Positions 1-8,700 of a stretch of 64,000 nucleotides of DNA are shown here, piece after piece. A program made the translations under genes and the position numbers. The notes under the pieces are model-generated. The model was not told the DNA's origin and searched no databases. It worked only from the letters and a program-made list of their open reading frames with translations. Numbering within the stretch: position 1 is the first letter of the stretch; every line of letters starts with the position of its first letter. The stretch comes from Mesobacillus sp. S13. Lineage in GTDB: Bacteria; Bacillota; Bacilli; Bacillales; Cytobacillaceae. Where the stretch lies: contig NZ_CP084622.1 in the NCBI RefSeq assembly GCF_020422885.1, forward strand, positions 4,483,001-4,547,000. The letters are read 5' to 3'.

Positions 1-941
1 GCCGTATATCCCCAGTACAACGCTTTATTAGGATTATCCCTGATGGCCAGCATATATAACTCTAAAGCTTCTTGAACTTTCCCACTTAAAAAATACAGTT
101 CTCCGAGTAAGAAAGATGCTTCTGCTCTTATTTCAGCATCATAGCTCTCCATATCAGCCATAATCTCTTTAAGGAATTCATCTACCTTATCATGAACATC
201 AGCTTCGCGAATCCGGTCCAAATCTGGATACGTTTCATCAGAGCGCTCAATGCTTTGCGGATAGTTCTTCTGGTTTGGGATGGGTAATGGTTGATCATAG
301 CCATAGGATAAATAGACCTCAATATTCTCTTTACAATAGTTCAATATGTCTTGATTATGATAGACAGTTGCCAGTCTCTCCAAGGTCTGAAGTGCTTTAA
401 AGCAATCTTCAAATCTCCCCATTTGGAAGCTGTACTCTATAAAAGACTGAATGGATTCAAGACTCAACCAGTGATTATTGATGATCACAAGCAGGTCATC
501 CACATTTCCTTCAAGGATATGTCTCTCATGGGTTTCCCGCATGCTTTTATTAAACTGCTCCATCGCTTGTTTAGATTGTTCTTCCGTTTGATTATTAAGA
601 ATATCGATAATTTCTTGATGGACTCTTTCCTGCTGCTTCCGGTCTACCTTGGTAATGGCAATTTCCACACCAAAAAATAAACCAAAGCCTCCCCCAAGAA
701 TCCGATTCAATCTCACTTCGAACTCTTGGCCACTATCGATAAGCGGAGATAGTTTGGCTGCAGTTTCCCTAGGAATCCAACCGATACTTTCATCATATTC
801 GTTAAAAACACCAATCGCATTTCTGTCATGCGGGTTGAAGTAATCCCTTTCCATATAGATGTGATCATGAATGGAAAGTCTGTTTATCACTTCTTGTCTT
901 CCCTCAAATTTCACCCCGGCTAGTCTTACAAGCTGTGTCAT
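1..941 (-). CDS. HIRAN-domain protein with TPR-like C-terminus (3' end outside window)
   Basis: An uninterrupted reading frame of 313 codons runs from an ATG at 941, preceded by a GGTGAG ribosome binding site, off the left edge of the window. The first ~100 residues (start MTQLVRLAGVKFEGRQ; later DPHDRNAIGV-like YFNPHDRNAIGVF, GWIPRETAAKLSPLID) have the pattern of a HIRAN domain, a small fold that binds DNA ends and is found in HLTF/Rad5 helicases and as stand-alone bacterial proteins. The rest is helical and ends in a TPR-like stretch (ASFLLGELYFLSGKVQEALE). It diverges from the small genes at 1072. The HIRAN call is from pattern recognition; its function in this bacterium is unknown. Confidence 0.7.
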   Translation of the reverse strand, partial: MTQLVRLAGVKFEGRQEVINRLSIHDHIYMERDYFNPHDRNAIGVFNEYDESIGWIPRETAAKLSPLIDSGQEFEVRLNRILGGGFGLFFGVEIAITKVDRKQQERVHQEIIDILNNQTEEQSKQAMEQFNKSMRETHERHILEGNVDDLLVIINNHWLSLESIQSFIEYSFQMGRFEDCFKALQTLERLATVYHNQDILNYCKENIEVYLSYGYDQPLPIPNQKNYPQSIERSDETYPDLDRIREADVHDKVDEFLKEIMADMESYDAEIRAEASFLLGELYFLSGKVQEALELYMLAIRDNPNKALYWGYT

Positions 942-999
942 TCTCTCACCTCGACAATATTCTGCAATTTTATAAAAAAGTCCCTACTTTCCGACTTTT

Positions 1000-1020
1000 C
1001 CCATTACATTTCTGTATAAT
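1000..1020 (+). promoter_or_regulatory. Likely sigma-A -10 region for the 1072 gene
   Basis: A perfect TATAAT lies at 1015-1020, about 50 bases before the start codon at 1072. The -35 region 17-18 bases upstream is only weakly conserved (GAC core). It would drive the two small genes 1072 and 1479. Confidence 0.45.
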
Positions 1021-1071
1021 AGAATTGTATAGTGATTTCCAGTTAAATTCTACTAAATTTGAGGTGTAAAA

Positions 1072-1458
1072 ATGTTCAACTCCAAAAAAGACCGGTCCCT
1101 AACCCAATACGAAATAAATGAAGTCATGGGCTTTGTGACGAATACGATTAATCGAGCATTATCAACTGGCCAGGCACTTGATGTCATGGAAAAATACGAT
1201 TTAGTTCTTGTGGCCTCTATTAACGGAGAGTATATTCAAGGCTCTGTTTACCAATTCTCTCAATGTAATATTGTAAACAATGAATCAATTGAATTACACG
1301 AAACCCCATTGTTCGCAGCAGAACGCCATTATTTGAATATGGAAGATTTCCGTGACTACCTGAACGAAGAACATTTGGAAACGATGGATCAAACGAATAT
1401 TCAAGCAGTATTGCTTATGTCCGGTCTGATCCGAAGCTTCAAACTTCAACCAAACTAG
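1072..1458 (+). CDS. Hypothetical protein, 128 aa
   Basis: The ATG is preceded by GAGGTG at good spacing. The product is soluble, mildly acidic, with no signal peptide or membrane segment. It starts with MFNSKKDRSLTQYEINEVMG and I do not recognise a family. The next gene starts 20 bp downstream on the same strand, so the two are probably one transcript. Both proteins begin with a similar LTQxE helix and have comparable length, so they may be distant paralogues, but the rest does not align obviously. Transcription diverges from the HIRAN gene. The function is unknown. Confidence 0.7.
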   Translation: MFNSKKDRSLTQYEINEVMGFVTNTINRALSTGQALDVMEKYDLVLVASINGEYIQGSVYQFSQCNIVNNESIELHETPLFAAERHYLNMEDFRDYLNEEHLETMDQTNIQAVLLMSGLIRSFKLQPN

Positions 1459-1478
1459 TATAAAAAGGTGGGAAAACA

Positions 1479-1835
1479 ATGAATCATACATTAACTCAAA
1501 ACGAAGAGCAGCTCATTATAGATGCATTAAAGAATTGCTTGCGCGAGACATACACTAATATGTCTGAAAAATTCGAAACAATACATGAACTTGATACGCT
1601 AGTCTCTTCATTCATGAATGATGGAACTGTAATGGTTGTCCTTTACAAAGCATCAGATTGTGTGCTTATGCTAGGATCTCCTGTGGAACTCCCCCAGTAT
1701 CCAATGTATACAGCACAATTAGACCAAAGAGAAGGCTTCAAAGCCGGTGCAAATAGCGAAATCCAAGGAACAAAATACGAAGCAATCGTACAATTTGCCC
1801 ACGCCTGCCTCGAAAGTTCAGTAAAAAGAGGCTGA
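1479..1835 (+). CDS. Hypothetical protein, 118 aa
   Basis: The ATG follows an AAGGTGGG ribosome binding site and lies 20 bp after the 1072 gene. The protein starts MNHTLTQNEEQLIIDALK and has no signal peptide or membrane helix. It contains a central beta-rich part (VMVVLYKASDCVLMLGSPVE). No family is recognised. It shares the LTQxE N-terminal helix with its upstream neighbour. A hairpin followed by a T-run about 60 bp after the stop probably ends this two-gene transcript. Confidence 0.65.
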   Translation: MNHTLTQNEEQLIIDALKNCLRETYTNMSEKFETIHELDTLVSSFMNDGTVMVVLYKASDCVLMLGSPVELPQYPMYTAQLDQREGFKAGANSEIQGTKYEAIVQFAHACLESSVKRG

Positions 1836-1893
1836 CGGATAGGGTCGGCTTACTCAGGGCTCATAAACATGGAAGACAAAAACTCACAAAAAT

Positions 1894-1937
1894 ACCCGGA
1901 TTTGAGACTCTTAGAGAATCCCTAATCCGGGTTTTAT
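1894..1937 (+). terminator. Rho-independent terminator after the 1479 gene
   Basis: The 9-bp stem ACCCGGATT / AATCCGGGT (1894-1902 and 1924-1932) is followed by TTTATTTTT. It may also work for the convergent minus-strand BCCT gene, since the left side is A-rich. Confidence 0.75.
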
Positions 1938-2063
1938 TTTTCAATAAGTATAAGGATGGTCATCAATCACCAATCAAAGAGGGAGAAAAAACTACACATA
2001 CATGCATCAGCAACTCATTCTTCCCTCTCCCGAAATGGTACGGAAGAACCGTCCCGATGTCCC

Positions 2064-3608
2064 CTATACTGTTTCACTATCTTTCTTCAAATCTTTTATA
2101 AAGCTATATATGATGATCCCCATTATGATGGCTAACGGGAATGCCGCAACGATTGAGATCGTTTGAAGCATGGTTAGTGTAGTCTCATTAAAGATAAGGG
2201 CGATCGGTAAAATGATAAAGATTAATGCCCAAAATACTCTGATAGATTTAGGGGGCTCCTGGCCTGGTTCTAATTTTTTCAATGAGTATTCTGCTACAAC
2301 AAGCGTGATGGCATCGAATGTGCTTGCGTAAAAGGCGATCATTGCGACTGCTAATAATACAAGTGCGACACCGCTAATAGGAAGCTGTTGGAAAATCTGC
2401 AGGATGACTTCAGATGGACTAGCTCCATCTGCGAGCATTCCGGCTGCATCTACATTACCTTGTGTTTGGTGGAAGAGTCCAAAGTTGCCAAACACTATAA
2501 AGGAAGTAAATGTTCCTAATAACCCACATGTAAACCCGCCAAGAATGGTTTGTTTGATTGTTCTTCCTTCAGAGATTTTCCCAATGAAGAACGGTGTTGC
2601 AACAAACCACGCAATCCAATATGCCCAATAGAATACCGTCCAGTCTTGAGGGAACCCAGAACCACCTTCTCCAGATACTCGAAGTGGATCCATCCAGGTT
2701 GACATACTAAAGAAATCATTTGCTAATTTTCCGATACCGGTAATTCCACTTTCGATCATGAACCTCGTAGGTCCAAAGAATAAAAAGATTGCTATAAGTG
2801 CTAAAAAGATAATTACGCAGAGATTCGCGAGCTTTGAAATCCCTTTTAACCCTAACGTAACAGCGATTGTATAAACCAATGCGATGACCCCTAAGATGAT
2901 GATCGTCAACGCTGTACTTTGCGGAATCCCAAAGATCGTCGACACGACTAATGATAATAATGGTGTTGCCAGAGAGAACGTAGTAGCTGTTCCTGCAAGC
3001 AATCCAACGATAGAGAAGATATCAATGAATTTGCCTAACGCTCCATCAGCATGATGCCCGATTGTTGAACGACATGCTTCTGAAAGAGTCTGCCTTTTGC
3101 GTTTCTTCACATACATCATATATCCGTATGCAACCGCAGGCAGGATATAAAAACTCCATGGAATAGGTCCCCAGTGGAATAATGGATAGGTTGATGCAAA
3201 ATCCTGTTTCTGCGCCAGGCTCATATTTTCCATACCAAATGGAGTTGCACCAAAATAATAAGCCCATTCGATTAGCGACCAATATAAGATATCCGCAGCC
3301 ATGGTAGAAGTAAAGATCATGGCACCCCATGCGAATGTGTTAAACCTTGGTTTTTCTAAATTACCTAGTTTCACGTGGCCGTAACGGGAAAAAGCCAGCC
3401 AAATCGATACTAAAAACACGCCAAGACCAAATACCATGTAGAACGAACCAAAGTCACCAACAAAAATACTTCTCAAAAAATCAATAGCATTACTGCTGGC
3501 ACTTGGATAGACTAATAAAATGACCGACAAAAATAGGATTAGAATGAGTGGCCCGAGAGTTAAAGTCCAATCTATTTCCTGTTTGGTTTTACTTTTTTGC
3601 AAGTTCAT
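2064..3608 (-). CDS. BCCT-family transporter, probable choline importer
   Basis: The 514-aa product has about 12 hydrophobic segments and the typical layout of betaine/choline/carnitine transporters (BCCT). It carries the family signature around FYWAYWIAWFVATPFFIGK followed by ISEGRTIKQ, and an aromatic-rich patch (ILYWSLIEWAYYFG) in the region that forms the substrate box. Length is normal for the family. Its ATG lies 20 bp inside the end of the upstream LicC-LicA fusion gene, so the two are translationally coupled. Being paired with choline kinase and cytidylyltransferase activities strongly suggests choline as substrate, the role played by LicB in other lic loci. The family assignment is firm. 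The substrate is inferred from context; glycine betaine remains possible. Confidence 0.88.
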   Translation of the reverse strand: MNLQKSKTKQEIDWTLTLGPLILILFLSVILLVYPSASSNAIDFLRSIFVGDFGSFYMVFGLGVFLVSIWLAFSRYGHVKLGNLEKPRFNTFAWGAMIFTSTMAADILYWSLIEWAYYFGATPFGMENMSLAQKQDFASTYPLFHWGPIPWSFYILPAVAYGYMMYVKKRKRQTLSEACRSTIGHHADGALGKFIDIFSIVGLLAGTATTFSLATPLLSLVVSTIFGIPQSTALTIIILGVIALVYTIAVTLGLKGISKLANLCVIIFLALIAIFLFFGPTRFMIESGITGIGKLANDFFSMSTWMDPLRVSGEGGSGFPQDWTVFYWAYWIAWFVATPFFIGKISEGRTIKQTILGGFTCGLLGTFTSFIVFGNFGLFHQTQGNVDAAGMLADGASPSEVILQIFQQLPISGVALVLLAVAMIAFYASTFDAITLVVAEYSLKKLEPGQEPPKSIRVFWALIFIILPIALIFNETTLTMLQTISIVAAFPLAIIMGIIIYSFIKDLKKDSETV

Positions 3609-5388
3609 GCTCTGTTTCCTCCATTAAAATTCCCATACTTTTTTTATAGTAATCTTTTGCATAACGGTACATGATGAGGGTATAATCTCCGAATTTCACT
3701 CCCAGTGCTTGTTTATATTGAGCCCACATTGCCCATAGAAACCCGCCAAGCGCCATATAAATATAGACTCTAAGGCGTTCTTCCTGCGTTGGTTTTCTAT
3801 CGAAATAATAGTCCATCAGCTTTTCAATTTGATCTGTATTCAGGTTACCATATAGCGCAAACATAGAAAGATCGATGACAGGGTCACACATGCCTGCATA
3901 TTCCCAATCAATCAATTTCAGATCTCCATTCGGCAAGACTAAAAAATTATCAAAGTGAGCATCAATATGACAAAATACGGATGGGAGATCCATTTTCTTT
4001 AGGATTGAAAGAAGTTCACTCATCTTTGTTCTTACTGATGAATAATCTTCAAATAGAATAGCTCCACTTTTCGTGCACAATTCTTCATAAAATAAGATAT
4101 TCTTCTCCACATTAAAACTATGAGGTACGGTTATATTACTATCGTGAAGCCTATTAAGAGTCTTCATGCTTTGAAATAGCTCCATATCACTATTTATGTT
4201 CAAGCTTCTGGCTCCTGATTCGAATTCTGATATTTTAATGCCGCTCTTTGAATCAATATAGACAATGTGTTCAGTGATGTTCAAAGGGATAACGGCTTTT
4301 ATACTTGAATATTCTTCGTCTCTATTAATCAGCTTCTCGGTACCTTCTCCAGGGATCCGGCAAATATATTTTTTTTCATTAATAGTAAATAAGAATGACT
4401 TATTCGTCATACCCAGTTTCAATGGTTGAATATCTTTAATTTCATCTTCGCTAACTTTAAAAATCGAACTAATTAATGACAGCACTTTGTTATTGGACTG
4501 TTCTCTGTAGGTCGAATCAAAAACCCTTAGTTCTTCAAAACTTTCAAATTCAAAAACAGTGTTTTCGGGCTGTCGATTCACATACATTTTTAATACATCA
4601 AGATTTCGCTTAAAAACATCTTCCCAATAAAAATCCTCTGTCCCTGGCTGATTATATGTCTTTTCTAATAAAGGCACTATTTGATCAGAGAACTCTTTCG
4701 AGAAAAATACCGGACCATACATATGCCACGAGTTTACTCCTCCAACTTCCACCCGTTTTATTCGGTCTTTACGATCAACAGTCAGGCACCACTCTGCTGT
4801 TTCACCTTCTGCCTTTACGGCACTGTACCAGCTTTCAAACTCATACGTATTGAAGATATTTTTAGTCATATAATTATCACTAGACAAAATGTAGGTGTTC
4901 CTCAGTAAGTGACGTACATGATGGAGAGTGGATAAATTATTTTTAGTGTCATATTCCTGGTTATAGATCAGCTTTACACCATATTTATCAATGAGATATT
5001 CAAACTTCTCTTTAAGATAACCAACGACAATCGTAATATCAGTAATGGACATTTCAATCAATTGTTCAATCTGACGCTCGATCATTCTCTCACCGCGTAC
5101 TTCCAACAAACCTTTTGGCGTTTCATAAGTAAGAGGAACAAAACGCGAGCCAAATCCTGCAGCCAGAATAATGGCATTATCTACTCGATACAGCTCCATT
5201 ACATGATCTGCTTGATCTGTCAGTGAATAACCACTAGGGGATTTAAGCAATAGACCTTCCTGAATTAATAAGTTCAGCAATTTATTTGTTTTCCCTAAAG
5301 ATAAATCAAATATTTCCGAAATGTCCCTTTGGGTTAATCTATTATTTTTTTTATATTCTCTTAATATTTTTAAGGCATCTTTGTTCAT
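3589..5388 (-). CDS. HTH - CTP:phosphocholine cytidylyltransferase - choline kinase fusion (LicC-LicA type)
   Basis: The 599-aa protein has three parts. Residues ~5-55 form a winged helix-turn-helix (RLTQRDISEIFDLSLGKTNK). Residues ~70-290 are a nucleotidyltransferase with the LAAGFGSRF motif and the PKGLLEVRGE lysine region seen in LicC. Residues ~305-590 are a choline/ethanolamine kinase-like domain with the catalytic loop HIDAHFDNF and the metal-binding IDWEYAGMCDP. Together they would phosphorylate choline and activate it to CDP-choline for transfer onto a surface polymer. The ATG follows a GGAGATGG site. The coupled downstream gene is a BCCT transporter. An N-terminal HTH on a LicCA enzyme suggests self-regulation or a fused repressor. 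Ethanolamine instead of choline cannot be excluded, but the choline-binding proteins nearby favour choline. Confidence 0.88.
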   Translation of the reverse strand: MNKDALKILREYKKNNRLTQRDISEIFDLSLGKTNKLLNLLIQEGLLLKSPSGYSLTDQADHVMELYRVDNAIILAAGFGSRFVPLTYETPKGLLEVRGERMIERQIEQLIEMSITDITIVVGYLKEKFEYLIDKYGVKLIYNQEYDTKNNLSTLHHVRHLLRNTYILSSDNYMTKNIFNTYEFESWYSAVKAEGETAEWCLTVDRKDRIKRVEVGGVNSWHMYGPVFFSKEFSDQIVPLLEKTYNQPGTEDFYWEDVFKRNLDVLKMYVNRQPENTVFEFESFEELRVFDSTYREQSNNKVLSLISSIFKVSEDEIKDIQPLKLGMTNKSFLFTINEKKYICRIPGEGTEKLINRDEEYSSIKAVIPLNITEHIVYIDSKSGIKISEFESGARSLNINSDMELFQSMKTLNRLHDSNITVPHSFNVEKNILFYEELCTKSGAILFEDYSSVRTKMSELLSILKKMDLPSVFCHIDAHFDNFLVLPNGDLKLIDWEYAGMCDPVIDLSMFALYGNLNTDQIEKLMDYYFDRKPTQEERLRVYIYMALGGFLWAMWAQYKQALGVKFGDYTLIMYRYAKDYYKKSMGILMEETEHELAKK

Positions 5389-5514
5389 TTCTGCACCATC
5401 TCCTATTCAACATCTATCATTTTACATTTTATTATGTTCATTTTCTACTTTTTTTCCGAAGAAATGAACAAATGAAGAAAAAAAATGAGACACCTTGCCG
5501 ATTTTTGACGTCTC

Positions 5515-5602
5515 ATGAGAGGGACATGGGACTTGGGGATGGTTCTCTTGTCCATTACTCTACATTTTTGAGACATGGGAAAAAGGGACAGTTCTTAAAT
5601 CG
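5515..5602. repeat. REP-like palindromic repeats, family 1 (cluster)
   Basis: Degenerate copies of a GAGACA-GGGACGGTTCT-type element: GACGTCTCATGAGAGGGACA, GGGGATGGTTCTCTTGTCC and GAGACATGGG with GGGACAGTTCTT. The same core recurs at 10239, 11071, 13006, 13553, 17190 and 53728. Confidence 0.6.
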
Positions 5603-5629
5603 GACAATCAGTAGTTTTACACGAAAAAA

Positions 5630-5667
5630 GGCACGATGAGCTGTATTAAATGCTCATCGTGCCTTTT
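5630..5667. terminator. Bidirectional terminator downstream of the GH16 gene
   Basis: A 12-bp perfect stem GGCACGATGAGC / GCTCATCGTGCC (5630-5641 and 5652-5663) is flanked by AAAAAA on the left and TTTT on the right. On the minus strand it ends the GH16 transcript about 40 bp after its stop. Confidence 0.85.
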
Positions 5668-5704
5668 GCTTGGGGGACCCGGGACGGGCCCACGTCCCAT
5701 CAAT

Positions 5705-8700
5705 CTACTGAATCCATGCTCCATCTGCTCCTAGTTTGTATCCGCCTATGGTTGTGTTGTAGGCCATGGCTCCGCTGCTGTAGAGGTAGTACCATTTGCT
5801 GCCGCTTTTGATCCAGCCAGTTTTCATGGCTCCACTGTTCTCGAGGTAATACCACTTTGTTCCAGACTTTACCCAGCCGGTTTTCATGGCTCCACTATTC
5901 TCAAGGTAGTACCACTTGCCTCCTGACTTGAGCCAGCCGGTCTTCATGACACCACTGCCCTCAAGGGAGTACCACTTGCCTCCTGACTTGAGCCAGCCTG
6001 TTTTCATCGCTCCGCTGCTTTCAAGGTAGTACCATTTCCCTCCGTCTTTCAGCCAGCCAGTTTTCATCGCTCCACTGCTCTCAAGGTAGTACCACTTTGT
6101 TCCAAACTTGACCCAGCCGGTCTTCATTGCTCCACTTTCTACAAGGAAGTACCACTTGCCTCCTGATAAAATCCAACCGGTCTTCATGACACCATTGCCA
6201 TCGAGATAGTACCATTTGGATCCATCCTGCAGCCAGCCTGTTTTCTTGATTCCCGTACCAGGATCATAGTAGAACCAGTATCCATTCTCTTTCAACCAGC
6301 CTGATTTTATGACAGTGATTTCCCGCTCAACCTTAGCTGTGTTGCCTGATGAATCTGTACTGATATAGGTCAGCGTATAGCTTCCTGCCACGGATGTATT
6401 TACAGTGCCGTTAACGATCATTGAACTTGTTATATCCCCATCAGCGTTGTCTGTTGCTTTAACACCATATAGAGGATCGAAAGCATCCCCTAATTTTACC
6501 GTTTGGTCCGCAGCTCCAGAAATCACGGGTGCCTCCTGGTCAATAATACTTCCGGAACCATCCACTGTTATCGATACATTATCCAAGAAAACAGTTGTTG
6601 CAGCATTTCCGTCTTGGATGTTACCGAGCTCAAAGACTATTTTTCCATCGTTGAAGGTATCTTCGGTCATTTCAAATGAATAGGTAAAGGTTTGCATTTC
6701 GTTTGTTAAATCAAATGTTTGTGTTGGCGCATATGGAATGAACCAAGGATCTTCTGTCAGTTCTTTTCCGATGTTCACATTGACTTTACGAGCGTCGTTT
6801 GCTCGTGCATCAAACGTTACGTTATAGGTTTTTCCTTTTTCAAAAGTAATTCCCTTCTGAAAAATTTGTGGTGAGTACGAAGCGCCGCCTACCTTCGTAA
6901 TATCGACCTTTAATTCTCCGTTTTCTACATCAGCTGAGCCTTCTGCCACTCCGCTCCATTGGTCACCCCACCATGAGAACCAGCCATCCATGGCTGTATC
7001 AAAAGTACCGTTGTCTAGCTCTGGCGTTGGCGCAGGCTGTTGTGGTGTGATTGATACATTATCCAGAAAAACAGTTGTGGCAGCATTTCCGTCTTGAATG
7101 TTGCCTAGCTCAAAGACTATTTTTCCATCGTTAAAGGTTTCTTCGGTCATTTCAAATGAATAGGTAAAGGTTTGCATTTCGTTTGTTAAATCAAATGTTT
7201 GCGTTGGTGCATATGGAATGAACCAAGGATCTTCTGTCAGTTCTTTTCCGATGTTCACATTGACTTTACGAGCGTCATTAGCTCGTGCATCAAAGGTTAC
7301 GTTATAGGTTTTTCCTTTTTCAAAAGTAATTCCCTTCTGAAAAATTTGTGGTGAGTACGAAGCGCCGCCTACCTTCGTAATGTCCACCTTTAATTCTCCA
7401 TTTTCTACTGCAGCCGATCCTTCAGCTACACCGCTCCATTGGTCACCCCACCAAGATGTCCAATGATCCATTGCTGTATCAAACGTGCCGTTGTCTAGCT
7501 CTGGTGTAGGTTCTGGAGTTGTAGGTTCTTCTGGTTGTGATGCACCTGCTGTGATAATTTTAACATTATCAATAAAAATATCATGTGCACCTGAACCGTA
7601 TTTACCCATTTGGAACTTCAAGCTTAGTGTGTCATTTGCTGTCATTTCAACGTCATAGGTAAAGCTTTTCATTTCATTCGTTAATTCAGTAACTTCAGAG
7701 AGATATCTCTTGTACTCTGCATTTTCCAAGGAGACAACGATTGGTCGGTCCGTTGTTGATCTTGCATCAAAAGAGACAGTATATTTTTGTCCCTGGCCAA
7801 ATTTCAAGCCTTTTTGCTCAAGAAGAACGCCCCACTCTTCTCCACCAGGATTTGTAATCGCTGCTTTCGCTTCACCGTTTGCTTCTGTTATTTGTGCCTG
7901 TGCATCAAAGTGGATGTATTGTGACCAAGGTTCTAGTCCATTGCTGAAATCACCATTGACTAACGATGGTATCACCATATTCCCTGATAGATTCAGCAGC
8001 TTAACATCATCAATATAGACATCTGCACTATTTCCACCTAAGTTGAATACTAACTGACCTTGGGTGTCTGTCACTCCACCAGGCATTGTGAACTCAATCG
8101 TATTCTTGTTCATTTCTTCAGATAAGTTGACACTATTTGTTGAGTAAACGACTGTTCCATCCTTGCTTAAGAAATCTACTTGAATATCTCTTGGTTGATC
8201 TGCTCTTGCATTGAAGGTCAATTCGTACTGTTTACCTTCGAGTAAATTCATACCCTTTTGCGTTAACTGGATAGCAGTTGAGCTGCTTCCTCCATCAGCA
8301 ATGGCGGCCTTGAATTCCCTGGTTGCTTCACTAACATTCCCTGTGGCTGAACCGTCATTTTGATTAAAATTCCAAAAAGTCATGCGGTCCAATGTTCCTT
8401 GGTCGAACGTACCATTATAAACATGGTTGCCATTTAACAGAGGTTCCTTAGCAGAATAATCCTGTTGGACTCCTGTAATATCTTCCACTCTAACATTCCC
8501 AATCCAAATTGGATTGTTCCCGTTGGCTCCCATATTGAACTCTAATCTTGCCGCCAAGTCCGTGTCTTGAATCATATCAAAGGAGAATTCATATGATTGG
8601 ACTTCACTTGTTAAATCAATGATTTCTTCATTTGAATACTTTGCCCAGCCTCGGTCAGCACCACCTGATACTTTCACCATCATATTCCGGTTACCAGTGG

